DNA of 64,000 nt from Streptomyces ardesiacus (lineage in GTDB: Bacteria > Actinomycetota > Actinomycetes > Streptomycetales > Streptomycetaceae), in NCBI RefSeq assembly GCF_003112575.1, contig NZ_BEWC01000011.1:1-64000 (forward strand). Reading direction: 5' to 3'. The translations under genes were made by a program, and so were the position numbers. Shown here in pieces: positions 1 to 8,182 of the stretch (within the stretch, counting starts at the first letter, position 1; the number at the start of each line of letters is the position of its first letter). The notes beneath the pieces were generated by a model. That model worked only from the letters and a program-made list of their open reading frames with translations, had not been told where the DNA came from and did no database searches.

Positions 1-3000
1 TCGGGTGAGGGTCAGGTGGCGGTGCGGGACGGGGTGTGGTGGGTGCCGCGTCTGGTGCGTGCCGGTGTGGAGGCTGGCTCTGGTGTGGTGGCCGGTTCCG
101 GTTCCGGGGCCGGTGCTGGTTCTGGTTCCGGTGCCGATGCGGGTTCTGGTTCGGGTTCTGGGTCTGTGTTTGGTTCGGGTGTGGTGTTGGTGTCGGGTGG
201 TACGGGTGGTTTGGGTGCGGTGGTGGCGCGGCATTTGGTGGTGGGTCATGGGGTGCGTGATGTGTTGTTGGTGAGTCGTCGGGGTGTGGGTGGTTCGGGG
301 GTTGCTGGTGTGGTGGGGGAGTTGGAGGGGTTGGGGGCGCGGGTGGAGGTGGTGGCGTGTGATGTGGCGGATCGTGGGGCGTTGGCTGGTGTGTTGGAGG
401 GGCGTGTGTTGTCGGGTGTGGTGCATGCGGCGGGTGTGTTGGATGACGGGGTGGTGTCGTCGTTGTCGGTGGATCGGTTGGCGGGGGTGTTGCGGCCGAA
501 GGTTGATGGTGTGCTGAATTTGCATGAGTTGACGTCGGGTATGGGGTTGTCGGCGTTTGTGTTGTTTTCTTCGGTGGCGGGGGTGTTGGGGTCGCCGGGG
601 CAGGCGAGTTATGCGGCGGCGAATGCGTTCATGGATGCGTTTGCTGTGTATCGGCGGGGGTTGGGTCTGCCGGCGCAGTCGTTGGCCTGGGGGCCCTGGG
701 CGCAGGAGACCGGCATGTCCGGGAGCGCCGAGGCCCGAGCCCGCTTCCGGGCGCACAGCGGCGGCATCACGGCACTCGCCACCGACGAGGGCCTGGCGCT
801 CCTCGACGCGGCAGGACGTACCGGGCAGGCCGCGCTGGTCCCCGTACGGCTCGACCTGGCGGCCCTGAGGTCCGCCGGCCAAGGAGTCCCCGAGCTGCTG
901 CTCGGCCTCGTGCCGCCGGCCCGGCGCAGTGCCGCCGGCAGCGGTCAGGAAGACCTGGCCGACCGCCTCTCCCGGCTTCCGGCCGCGGACCGCCTGGACG
1001 TCGTGCGGGAGCTGGTGCGGGAGCACGTGGCCGCCGTGCTCGGGCACTCCACGGCCGAGGTGATCGAGCTGGACCGTGCCTTCCAGGACCTCGGGTTCGA
1101 CTCGCTCACAGCCGTCGAACTGCGCAACAGGCTCAGCTCGGTCACCGGCACCCAGCTGTCCGCCACGCTCGTCTTCGACCACCCGACGCCCGAGGCCCTC
1201 GCCGACTACCTCGTGGCGGAGTTCACCGACGAGGACCGTGAGGCCGAGGAGGCCGCGGCACCCGTCGTTGCCGTCGACGAACCGATCGCGATCGTCGGAA
1301 TGGCGTGCCGCTACCCCGGCGGGGTCAACTCGCCCGAGGACCTCTGGCGGCTGGTGTCGGCCGGCGGCGACGGCATCACGCCGCTGCCCGGCGACCGTGG
1401 CTGGGACCTCGACGAATGGCTGGGCGCGGGCGCGGCCGACGGCCCCGAGGTCCAGGGCGGATTCGTCGACGACGCCCCCTGCTTCGACGCCGCCTTCTTC
1501 GGCATCAGCCCCAACGAGGCGCTGGTGATGGACCCGCAGCAGCGCATGCTTCTGGAGACGTCCTGGGAGGCGCTGGAGCGGGCGGGCATCGCCCCGGCGA
1601 CCCTGCGCGGCAGCGCCACCGGCGTCTTCGCCGGGGCCATGCACACCGAGTACGACCCCGGCATGTTCGGCACCCTCGACCACACCGCCGGCTACCGGGC
1701 CACCGGGCTCTCCCAGAGCGTCGTCTCCGGACGGGTCTCCTACGCCCTCGGCTTCGAAGGCCCCGCGGTGACCGTCGACACGGCCTGCTCCTCGTCCCTC
1801 GTGGCGCTGCACTGGGCGATCCAGGCGCTGCGCCAGGGCGACTGCTCGCTCGCCCTCGCGGGCGGGGTGACGACGATCGTCACCCCCAGCGCCTTCGTGA
1901 ACTCCGGCGGCCGCAGCGAGCTCGCCTCCGACGGCCGGTGCAAGTCCTTCTCCGCCGATGCCGACGGCATCGGCTGGGCGGAGGGCGTCGGTGTCCTCGT
2001 CGTGGAACGGCTCTCGGACGCCCGCCGCAACAACCACGAGGTCCTGGCGGTGGTCCGGGGCAGCGCCATCAACCACCACGGTGCGTCCAACGGCCTGACG
2101 TCGCCCAACGGGCCCTCGCAGGAACGCCTCATCCGCCGGGCCCTCGCCACGGCGGGACTGCAGCCCACCGAGGTGGACGCGGTCGAGGGGCACGGCACCG
2201 GCACTCCGCTCGGTGACTCCATCGAGGTGCGCTCGCTGCTGTCGACGTACGGCCAGGACCGGAACGACGACCGGCCGCTGTGGCTGGGCTCGGTGAAGTC
2301 CAACATCGGCCACACCCAGTCCGCGTCCGGTGTCGCCGGCGTCATCAAGATGGTCATGGCGCTGCGGCATGAACAGCTGCCGATGACCCTGCACAGCCGG
2401 GAAGCCGCGACCGACGTCGACTGGGCGTCGGGGCACGTGCGGCTGCTGCGCGAGACGGTGCCGTGGCCCGCGACCGGCGGCAGGCCGCGCCGGGCCGGCG
2501 TCTCGTCGTTCGGGTTCAGCGGCACCAACGCGCACACCATCATCGAGCAGGCGCCCGAGCCCGAGCAGCCGAGCAGCGGGGAGGAGCCGCGGCCCGAGCA
2601 GGAAGGGCCGCTGCTGCCCTGGACGCTGAGCGCCCGCGGCCGCGACGCACTGCCCGCCCAGGCCGAACGGCTCCTCGCCCACGTCACCGCGCGGCCCGAC
2701 CTCGACCCCCTGGACGTGGCGTACTCGCTGGCCACCTTCCGTCCTCCGCTGCCGCACCGGGCGGTGGTCACCGGCACCGGGCGGGACGACCTGCTGCGCG
2801 GCCTCGCCGCCCTCGCCCAGGGCGGCGAGGACCCCGGACTCACCGTGGGCACCGCCCGCTCCGGCGGTCGGGTCGCCTTCCTCCTCCCGGGCCAGGGCGC
2901 CGTGCGGCCGGGCACCGGACGGGAGCTGTACGCCGCCTTCCCCGTCTTCGCCGACGCCCTCGACACGGTGTGCGCGAGGTTCGACCGGCTGCTGGACCGG

Positions 3001-5223
3001 CCGCTGCGCGAGGTCATGTTCGCCGACGAGGGCTCCGTGCCGGGCAGGCTCCTGGAGCAGACCACGTTCGCGCATGCCGCGCTGTTCGCGCTGGAGGTCG
3101 CACTCTTCCGGCTGCTGGAGTCCTGGGGCGTGCGGGCCGACTTCCTGGCAGGACACTCCGCGGGCGAGATCGCCGCGGCGCACCTCGCGGGAGTGCTGTC
3201 GTTGAAGGACGCCGTCAAACTGGTCGCGGCCCGCGGCACCCTGGTGCAGGAACTGCCCGCCGGCGGAGCCATGGTGGCGATCGGGGCGAGCGAGGACGAG
3301 ATACGTCCGATGCTGACCGACGACACCGCGATCGCCTCGGTCGACGGCCCGGCCTCCGTGGTCCTGTCCGGCGACGAGGAGGACGTGCTCCGCATCGCGG
3401 CCCACTGGGAGGACCGGGGCCGCACCACGCGCCGGCTCCCCGCCCGGCGCGCGCTCAACTCGCCGCTGATGGGCGACGTCGTGGAGGACCTGGCCGACGT
3501 GGCGGACGAGCTGTCGTTCGACGCGCCCCGCATCCCCCTCGTGTCCACGGTGACCGGCCGCCTCGCCACCGAGGACGACCTGGACGAACCGGAGCACTGG
3601 AGCGACCAGTTGCGGGCGACGGTCCGGTTCCAGGACGCGATCCGCACCCTGGAGGCCGAGGGCGTCACCCGGTTCGTGGAACTCGGCGCCGACGGCACGC
3701 TGCTCGCCGCGGTCCCGTCCTGCCTGACCGGGGAGACGGGTGAGGCGACCCTCGCCCCGGTGCTCGAACAGGGCCGGCCGGAAGCCGTGGCCGCCCTCCA
3801 CGCGGCCGGGACGCTGCACGCGTCCGGTGCGGAGGTGGACCTGAAGCGCCTGTTCGCGGGCCGGGGCGCCCGCAGCGTCGAGCTGCCCCCGTACGCCTTC
3901 CACCGCCGCCGGTACTGGGCCGAGATGGACACCCTCGCCCGCGGCGGCGAGCCGGGCACGGAAGCCGCCGCCGACGCCACCACGACGGGCCGGGAACCCG
4001 CTGCCGGGCCGGACCCGGCCGGGCTGCGCCGACGTCTCGCCGGACTGTCGGCGGACCGGCAGGAGCGCGAACTGTGCGGGCTCGTGCGGCAACTGGCCGC
4101 GGACCTGCTGGGTCACGAGACGGCGGACGCGGTCGACGCGGACCTGTCGTTCCCCGAGTCGGGCTTCGACTCGCTCGCCGCCGCGCGCCTGCGCGACCGG
4201 ATGAACGCGGAGACCGGGCTCAGCCTTCCGGTGACCGCGGTCTTCGACCACCACAGCCCGGCCCGGCTCGCCCAGCACCTGCGCACCGAACTGGCCGCCG
4301 GCGACGCGGTGACCGCCGTGGCCGGCGAAGCCCCGGCGGCATCCGGCGGCGACGGGCGGGGCGACATGCTGCGCACCCTGTTCCGGGAGGCCGTCGGCAA
4401 CGGACGGCTCTTCGAGGGCCTGGACATGCTCAGCGCCGTGGCGGCGATGCGGCCCGCCTTCGGCACCGTCACGGAGCTCGCGGAGCCGCTGCGACCGGTG
4501 CGGCTCGCCGACGGCCCGGCCCGGACCCGGGTGCTCTGCGTCGGCACCCCGACGGCGATGTCCGGGATCTACCAGTACAGCCGTCTTGCCTCGCACTTCA
4601 GGGGCGTACGCGAGGTGACCGCGCTGCCGGTGCCCGGATTCGCCCCCGGTGAGCCGCTGCCCCGCTCCGCCGACGTACTGGTGGAGACGCTCGCCGGGAC
4701 GGCCCGGTCGGCCGCCGGCGGCGAGCCGTTCGTCCTCCTCGGCCACTCCTCGGGCGGCGCTCTCGCCTACGCGACCGCGGCCCTGCTGGAGGACGCGGGG
4801 CAGCCGCCCGCCGCGGTCGTCCTGCTGGACACCTACGCCATCGAGTCCGGAGACCCCGCCGAGAGGGCGGAGCAGGAACAGGACGGTCGGGGCGCCGGGT
4901 TCGACACGGCGATGCACGCCATGGCGGCGGGGATGCTCGACCGGGAGGCCGAGTACGGCCCGTTCGACAGCACCCGGCTGTCGGCCATGGCCCACTACAT
5001 CGGACTGCTGTCCGGGCTGCGGCTGCCCGGGATCACGGCACCCGTGCTGTTCGTGCGGCCCGAGGAGGCGGCCGGGACGTCCGGCCCCTGGACCGCGGGG
5101 GACAGCGTGCAGGTACCCGGCGACCACTTCGGCATCGTCGAACAGCACGCCGCCGCCACGGCGGACGCCGTGGAGAAGTGGCTGACGTCGGTCACGCACC
5201 GCGACGGTGAGGAGAAGCACTGA
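1..5223 (+). CDS. Type I polyketide synthase, final modules: (partial) KR-ACP / KS-AT-ACP-TE
   Basis: The reading frame is open through the left edge, so the 5' part is missing. Approximate domain order by nucleotide is KR 175-720, ACP 985-1215, KS 1280-2555, AT 2860-3730, ACP 4060-4290, TE 4500-5200. The KR has the B-type LDD motif (HAAGVLDDG) and keeps its S, Y and N residues. The KS keeps Cys (TACSSS, codon 1786-1788) and both His motifs. The final module has no KR, so it should leave a beta-keto group. The TE (GHSSGG) should release the chain, by inference as a macrolactam. The AT is odd: the nucleophile motif GHSAGE is present, but the usual SHAFHS reads RRALNS, so the catalytic His is Asn (codon 3457-3459). 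Nucleotides 1 to about 690 are G+T rich and C poor, unlike the rest. The stop directly abuts the methyltransferase ATG. Confidence is high for the PKS call and low for the substrate of this AT. Confidence 0.97.
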   Translation, partial: SGEGQVAVRDGVWWVPRLVRAGVEAGSGVVAGSGSGAGAGSGSGADAGSGSGSGSVFGSGVVLVSGGTGGLGAVVARHLVVGHGVRDVLLVSRRGVGGSGVAGVVGELEGLGARVEVVACDVADRGALAGVLEGRVLSGVVHAAGVLDDGVVSSLSVDRLAGVLRPKVDGVLNLHELTSGMGLSAFVLFSSVAGVLGSPGQASYAAANAFMDAFAVYRRGLGLPAQSLAWGPWAQETGMSGSAEARARFRAHSGGITALATDEGLALLDAAGRTGQAALVPVRLDLAALRSAGQGVPELLLGLVPPARRSAAGSGQEDLADRLSRLPAADRLDVVRELVREHVAAVLGHSTAEVIELDRAFQDLGFDSLTAVELRNRLSSVTGTQLSATLVFDHPTPEALADYLVAEFTDEDREAEEAAAPVVAVDEPIAIVGMACRYPGGVNSPEDLWRLVSAGGDGITPLPGDRGWDLDEWLGAGAADGPEVQGGFVDDAPCFDAAFFGISPNEALVMDPQQRMLLETSWEALERAGIAPATLRGSATGVFAGAMHTEYDPGMFGTLDHTAGYRATGLSQSVVSGRVSYALGFEGPAVTVDTACSSSLVALHWAIQALRQGDCSLALAGGVTTIVTPSAFVNSGGRSELASDGRCKSFSADADGIGWAEGVGVLVVERLSDARRNNHEVLAVVRGSAINHHGASNGLTSPNGPSQERLIRRALATAGLQPTEVDAVEGHGTGTPLGDSIEVRSLLSTYGQDRNDDRPLWLGSVKSNIGHTQSASGVAGVIKMVMALRHEQLPMTLHSREAATDVDWASGHVRLLRETVPWPATGGRPRRAGVSSFGFSGTNAHTIIEQAPEPEQPSSGEEPRPEQEGPLLPWTLSARGRDALPAQAERLLAHVTARPDLDPLDVAYSLATFRPPLPHRAVVTGTGRDDLLRGLAALAQGGEDPGLTVGTARSGGRVAFLLPGQGAVRPGTGRELYAAFPVFADALDTVCARFDRLLDRPLREVMFADEGSVPGRLLEQTTFAHAALFALEVALFRLLESWGVRADFLAGHSAGEIAAAHLAGVLSLKDAVKLVAARGTLVQELPAGGAMVAIGASEDEIRPMLTDDTAIASVDGPASVVLSGDEEDVLRIAAHWEDRGRTTRRLPARRALNSPLMGDVVEDLADVADELSFDAPRIPLVSTVTGRLATEDDLDEPEHWSDQLRATVRFQDAIRTLEAEGVTRFVELGADGTLLAAVPSCLTGETGEATLAPVLEQGRPEAVAALHAAGTLHASGAEVDLKRLFAGRGARSVELPPYAFHRRRYWAEMDTLARGGEPGTEAAADATTTGREPAAGPDPAGLRRRLAGLSADRQERELCGLVRQLAADLLGHETADAVDADLSFPESGFDSLAAARLRDRMNAETGLSLPVTAVFDHHSPARLAQHLRTELAAGDAVTAVAGEAPAASGGDGRGDMLRTLFREAVGNGRLFEGLDMLSAVAAMRPAFGTVTELAEPLRPVRLADGPARTRVLCVGTPTAMSGIYQYSRLASHFRGVREVTALPVPGFAPGEPLPRSADVLVETLAGTARSAAGGEPFVLLGHSSGGALAYATAALLEDAGQPPAAVVLLDTYAIESGDPAERAEQEQDGRGAGFDTAMHAMAAGMLDREAEYGPFDSTRLSAMAHYIGLLSGLRLPGITAPVLFVRPEEAAGTSGPWTAGDSVQVPGDHFGIVEQHAAATADAVEKWLTSVTHRDGEEKH

Positions 5224-5946
5224 ATGTACGAGTCGGACGACGCGGAGATCTACGACCTGATCCACCAGGGCCGCGGCAAGGACTACGCGGTCGAGGCGGA
5301 CGAGGTCACCGGCCGCATCCTGGACGCCCTGCCGGGCGCCGCCTCCCTGCTCGACGTCGCCTGCGGCACCGGCAACCACCTCCGGTACTTCCACAAGACG
5401 TTCGCCCACGTGGAGGGCGTCGACCTCTCGCAGGACATGCTGACCACGGCGGCTTCGCGGCTGCCCGGGGTGCCCCTGCACCTCGGCGACATGCGGGACT
5501 TCGACCTGGGACGCTCCTTCGACGCGGTGACCTGCTTGTTCAGCTCGGTCGGCCACATGCGCACCACGGCCGACCTGGACCGGGCGCTGGCCCGCCTGGC
5601 GCGCCACACCGTCCCGGGCGGGGTCGTCGTCGTGGACCCCTGGTGGTTCCCGGACACCTTCCTGCCCGGGTACGTCGCCGGTGACGTGGTCCGGGACGAC
5701 GGCCGCACCGTCGCCCGGGTCTCGCACTCGGTGGTCGAGGGCAACGCGACCCGGATGAGCGTGCACTACCTGGTGGCCGATGCCGACTCGGGCGTGCGGC
5801 ACTTCACGGAGACCACGCACATCACCCTCTTCACCAGGGAGGAGTACGAGACCGCGTTCGTCCGGGCGGGGCTGGCGCCTCGGTACCTGGGAGCGGGGCC
5901 GGGCCGCCGGGGTCTGTTCGTCGGCGTGCGCGGGACGGGTGGCTGA
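5224..5946 (+). CDS. SAM-dependent amino-sugar N,N-dimethyltransferase (DesVI/TylM1-like)
   Basis: A 240-residue class I methyltransferase. The SAM-binding motif LLDVACGTGNHL lies at about residues 41-52. The N-terminal pattern YDLIHQGRGKDY (residues 10-21) is characteristic of enzymes that methylate the amino group of dTDP-amino-deoxyhexoses, such as TylM1 and DesVI. The length is normal for that family. The ATG follows the PKS stop codon with no gap, so the two are probably translated together. By family, the product is a dTDP sugar with a dimethylated (or monomethylated) amine that would be attached to the polyketide. No aminotransferase or glycosyltransferase is in this window, so these must lie to the left. 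The family call is strong. The exact sugar and degree of methylation are inference. Confidence 0.88.
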   Translation: MYESDDAEIYDLIHQGRGKDYAVEADEVTGRILDALPGAASLLDVACGTGNHLRYFHKTFAHVEGVDLSQDMLTTAASRLPGVPLHLGDMRDFDLGRSFDAVTCLFSSVGHMRTTADLDRALARLARHTVPGGVVVVDPWWFPDTFLPGYVAGDVVRDDGRTVARVSHSVVEGNATRMSVHYLVADADSGVRHFTETTHITLFTREEYETAFVRAGLAPRYLGAGPGRRGLFVGVRGTGG

Positions 5947-5950
5947 CCGG

Positions 5951-6832
5951 ATGCCCACCGTTGCCTTCGGCGCGTACGAGACGTGGTACCGCGTGACCGG
6001 CCGCCTGGAGCAGGGCGGCCGGCCACCGGTCGTCGTGATCCACGGCGGTCCGGGCAGCACCCACGACTACCTGCTGAACCTGGCGGTGCTCGCCGACCTC
6101 GGCTGGCCCGTCGTCCACTACGACCAGCTCGGCAACGGCGCTTCCACGCACCTGCCCGACCAGGACGCCGGCTTCTGGACCGTGGACCTGTTCCTCGCGG
6201 AGCTGGACAACCTGCTGGAACAGCTGGGGGCAGCGGGCAACTACGTGCTCCTCGGTCATTCCTGGGGCGGCATGCTCGGTGCCCGGCACGCCGCCGCGCG
6301 CCCCCCGGGGCTGCGCGGACTGGTCGTCGCCGACGCCCCCGCCTCCTACCCGCTGTGGCTTCGGGAGGCGGCCCGGCTGCGGGCCGCCCTGCCCGAAGGC
6401 GTGGACGCGGCCCTGCGGGCCCACGAGGAGGCGGGCACCACCGGCACCGAGGAGTACTTCGCCGTGATGCGGGCCTACTACGACCGGCACGTGTGCCGGA
6501 TCAGCCCGTGGCCCCGCGAGTACCTCGCCTCGTTCATGGAGATGCACAACGACCCGACGGTCTACTACGCCATGAACGGGCCGAGCGAGTTCCATGTCGT
6601 GGGCAGCCTGCGCGACTGGTCGGTCGTCGAGGACCTGCCGTCGATCGACGTGCCCACGCTCGTGGTGTCGGGCCGGCACGACGAGGCCACCGAGGCCACG
6701 GTCCGGCCCTACCGCGACCTGGTGCCCCGGGCCCGCTGGGAGATCCTGGAGGAGTCCAGCCATGTGCCGCACCTGGAGGAGCCCGAGCGTTTCCTGACCC
6801 TGCTCGCCGAGTTCCTGCTGGAGCTGGGGTGA
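5951..6832 (+). CDS. Proline iminopeptidase-family amide hydrolase (VinJ-like cap removal)
   Basis: A 293-residue alpha/beta hydrolase of the proline iminopeptidase family. It has the oxyanion motif HGGPG (31-35), the nucleophile elbow GHSWGG (Ser104), an Asp in SGRHDEAT and a C-terminal His in SSHVPH. ATG 5951 was chosen because it lies 4 nt after the methyltransferase stop and begins the conserved fold; upstream in-frame codons lie inside the methyltransferase gene. In vicenistatin-type macrolactam pathways a homologue (VinJ) hydrolyses the terminal aminoacyl cap from the finished polyketide so that the freed amine can close the ring. The neighbouring starter-unit genes fit that role. A general peptidase cannot be excluded from sequence alone. 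Confidence 0.87.
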   Translation: MPTVAFGAYETWYRVTGRLEQGGRPPVVVIHGGPGSTHDYLLNLAVLADLGWPVVHYDQLGNGASTHLPDQDAGFWTVDLFLAELDNLLEQLGAAGNYVLLGHSWGGMLGARHAAARPPGLRGLVVADAPASYPLWLREAARLRAALPEGVDAALRAHEEAGTTGTEEYFAVMRAYYDRHVCRISPWPREYLASFMEMHNDPTVYYAMNGPSEFHVVGSLRDWSVVEDLPSIDVPTLVVSGRHDEATEATVRPYRDLVPRARWEILEESSHVPHLEEPERFLTLLAEFLLELG

Positions 6833-6903
6833 CCGGCCCGGCGGCCGGGAACAGGGGAGGGTAGGGGTACCCGGAGCGGACCGCCGATCACAAGGTGGAC
6901 GGC

Positions 6904-7854
6904 ATGGAGAACGACGGCCGACACGGCACCGCGATCGTGTTCCCCGGGATGGGCCCGTCCCGCTTCGCCGACGTGGGCAAGTTCATGGTGGTCAACCCCT
7001 TGGCCCGGCGGCTGGTCGCGCTTGCCGACGAGACGCTGGGCTACCCCCTCGTGGAGCGCTTCCGCGCGGCCGGGGGCGACTACAGCGAATACGCGCAGGT
7101 CGCCTTCCTCGTGAACTGCCTCGCCATGGCGCAGTGGGCGGAGACGGAACTCGGCATGGCCGCGGACGTCTGCACCGGGCCGAGCTTCGGGGAGAAACCC
7201 ATGGCGGCGTACGCCGGGTCGCTGACCACGGAGCAGGCGGTGTGGATGACGGCGCGCATCGCCCGCTGCATGGAGGAGTACTTCCGCGACGAGCACCAGG
7301 ACGTCGTCACGCAGTCGTTCGTGCGCACGCCCGAGGCCCGGCTGCGGGAGATCCTCGGCGAGTTGGACGAGGCGGGCGAGTGGTACGAGATCTCCTGTCA
7401 CCTCGACGACGACTTCCACATGCTGTCGCTGCGGGAGTCACGCCTGGAGTGGCTGCTCGGCCGCCTGCGGGCCGGTGGCGGCCTGCCGCTCTACGCGATG
7501 CGGCCGCCGATGCACTGCGCGGCGTTCGGTGCGCTGCGCGACAGGGTGGAGGCGGAGATCTTCGCCGAGCTGGACTTCGCCGACCCGGCGCTGCCCGTGG
7601 TCTCGGCCCAGGACGGCGGTGCGGTCACCACGGCCGACGGCGTGCGGTCCCTGCTGCTCGACAGCTTCGTGCGTCCGCTGCGCTGGCCCGCCGCGGTGGC
7701 GGCGCTGGAGGAGCGAGGGGTGCGGACGGCCTACGTGGTGGGGCCCGACAGCCTCTTCGGCAGGGTCGGCACGACCACCCGGGCCTTCGACGTCGTCCAG
7801 GCCCTGCCGAAGCTGTCGCTGATGCCGCGGTTCAGGCCGCCGGCTCGGTCATGA
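6904..7854 (+). CDS. Discrete acyltransferase for starter transfer (VinK-like)
   Basis: A 316-residue protein of the malonyl-transacylase fold, starting IVFPGMG (FabD-type opening) with a GPSFGE motif where FabD-like enzymes have GHSxG, and a downstream PPMHC that may supply the His. It is too short and divergent for an extender AT. In macrolactam pathways with a beta-amino-acid starter, a stand-alone AT of this kind (VinK) moves the aminoacyl-capped starter from the small ACP to the loading ACP of the first PKS. Here that ACP is the adjacent convergent gene, overlapping this one by 23 bp, and the PKS at 18758 begins with a lone ACP. ATG 6904 is preferred over an in-frame GTG at 6895 because AAGGTGG lies just upstream. 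Confidence 0.85.
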   Translation: MENDGRHGTAIVFPGMGPSRFADVGKFMVVNPLARRLVALADETLGYPLVERFRAAGGDYSEYAQVAFLVNCLAMAQWAETELGMAADVCTGPSFGEKPMAAYAGSLTTEQAVWMTARIARCMEEYFRDEHQDVVTQSFVRTPEARLREILGELDEAGEWYEISCHLDDDFHMLSLRESRLEWLLGRLRAGGGLPLYAMRPPMHCAAFGALRDRVEAEIFAELDFADPALPVVSAQDGGAVTTADGVRSLLLDSFVRPLRWPAAVAALEERGVRTAYVVGPDSLFGRVGTTTRAFDVVQALPKLSLMPRFRPPARS

Positions 7855-8080
7855 CCCGGAGGGTCTCCCACAGCACGGCGGGGGTGGCGAACGACTCCAG
7901 GGACAGCGCGTCGTCCTGGAACCGGGTGTCGTAGGAGGACTCGAGGTGCGCGAGCAGTTCCACGGTTCCGAGGGAATCGAGACCCAGCTCTCTCAGACTC
8001 GTGTCCGGCTCAAGTGGCTCGTCCGGAGCGAGAAAAGGAAGATGACGGCGAAGTGCTTCCTCGAACTGCTCGTCCCACAT
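7832..8080 (-). CDS. Stand-alone acyl carrier protein (VinL-like)
   Basis: An 82-residue acyl carrier protein with the phosphopantetheine site ELGLDSLGTVE (Ser in DSL). It lies on the opposite strand between the discrete acyltransferase and an adenylation enzyme, and its 3' end overlaps the acyltransferase gene by 23 bp. GAGGAA precedes the ATG. In the vicenistatin-type route such an ACP carries the beta-amino acid while it is decarboxylated and capped. A promoter for this gene and the divergent ligase gene should lie in 8081-8182. The ACP call is secure. The role rests on context. Confidence 0.92.
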   Translation of the reverse strand: MWDEQFEEALRRHLPFLAPDEPLEPDTSLRELGLDSLGTVELLAHLESSYDTRFQDDALSLESFATPAVLWETLRVMTEPAA

Positions 8081-8182
8081 ACCCAGTTCCTCACTTCTGT
8101 ATTTCGTGCGACCGTAAAAGCAGCATAGCAGCGCGCAGTTGGCCGGTGTCCTGAAAATTCAATTCATCTCGAAGGGGCAGGA

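Noticed and set aside
1740..3983. 747-codon minus-strand frame opposite the terminal PKS
   Set aside because: It is a shadow of the KS-AT region with Ser/Arg-rich low-complexity sequence and no motifs.
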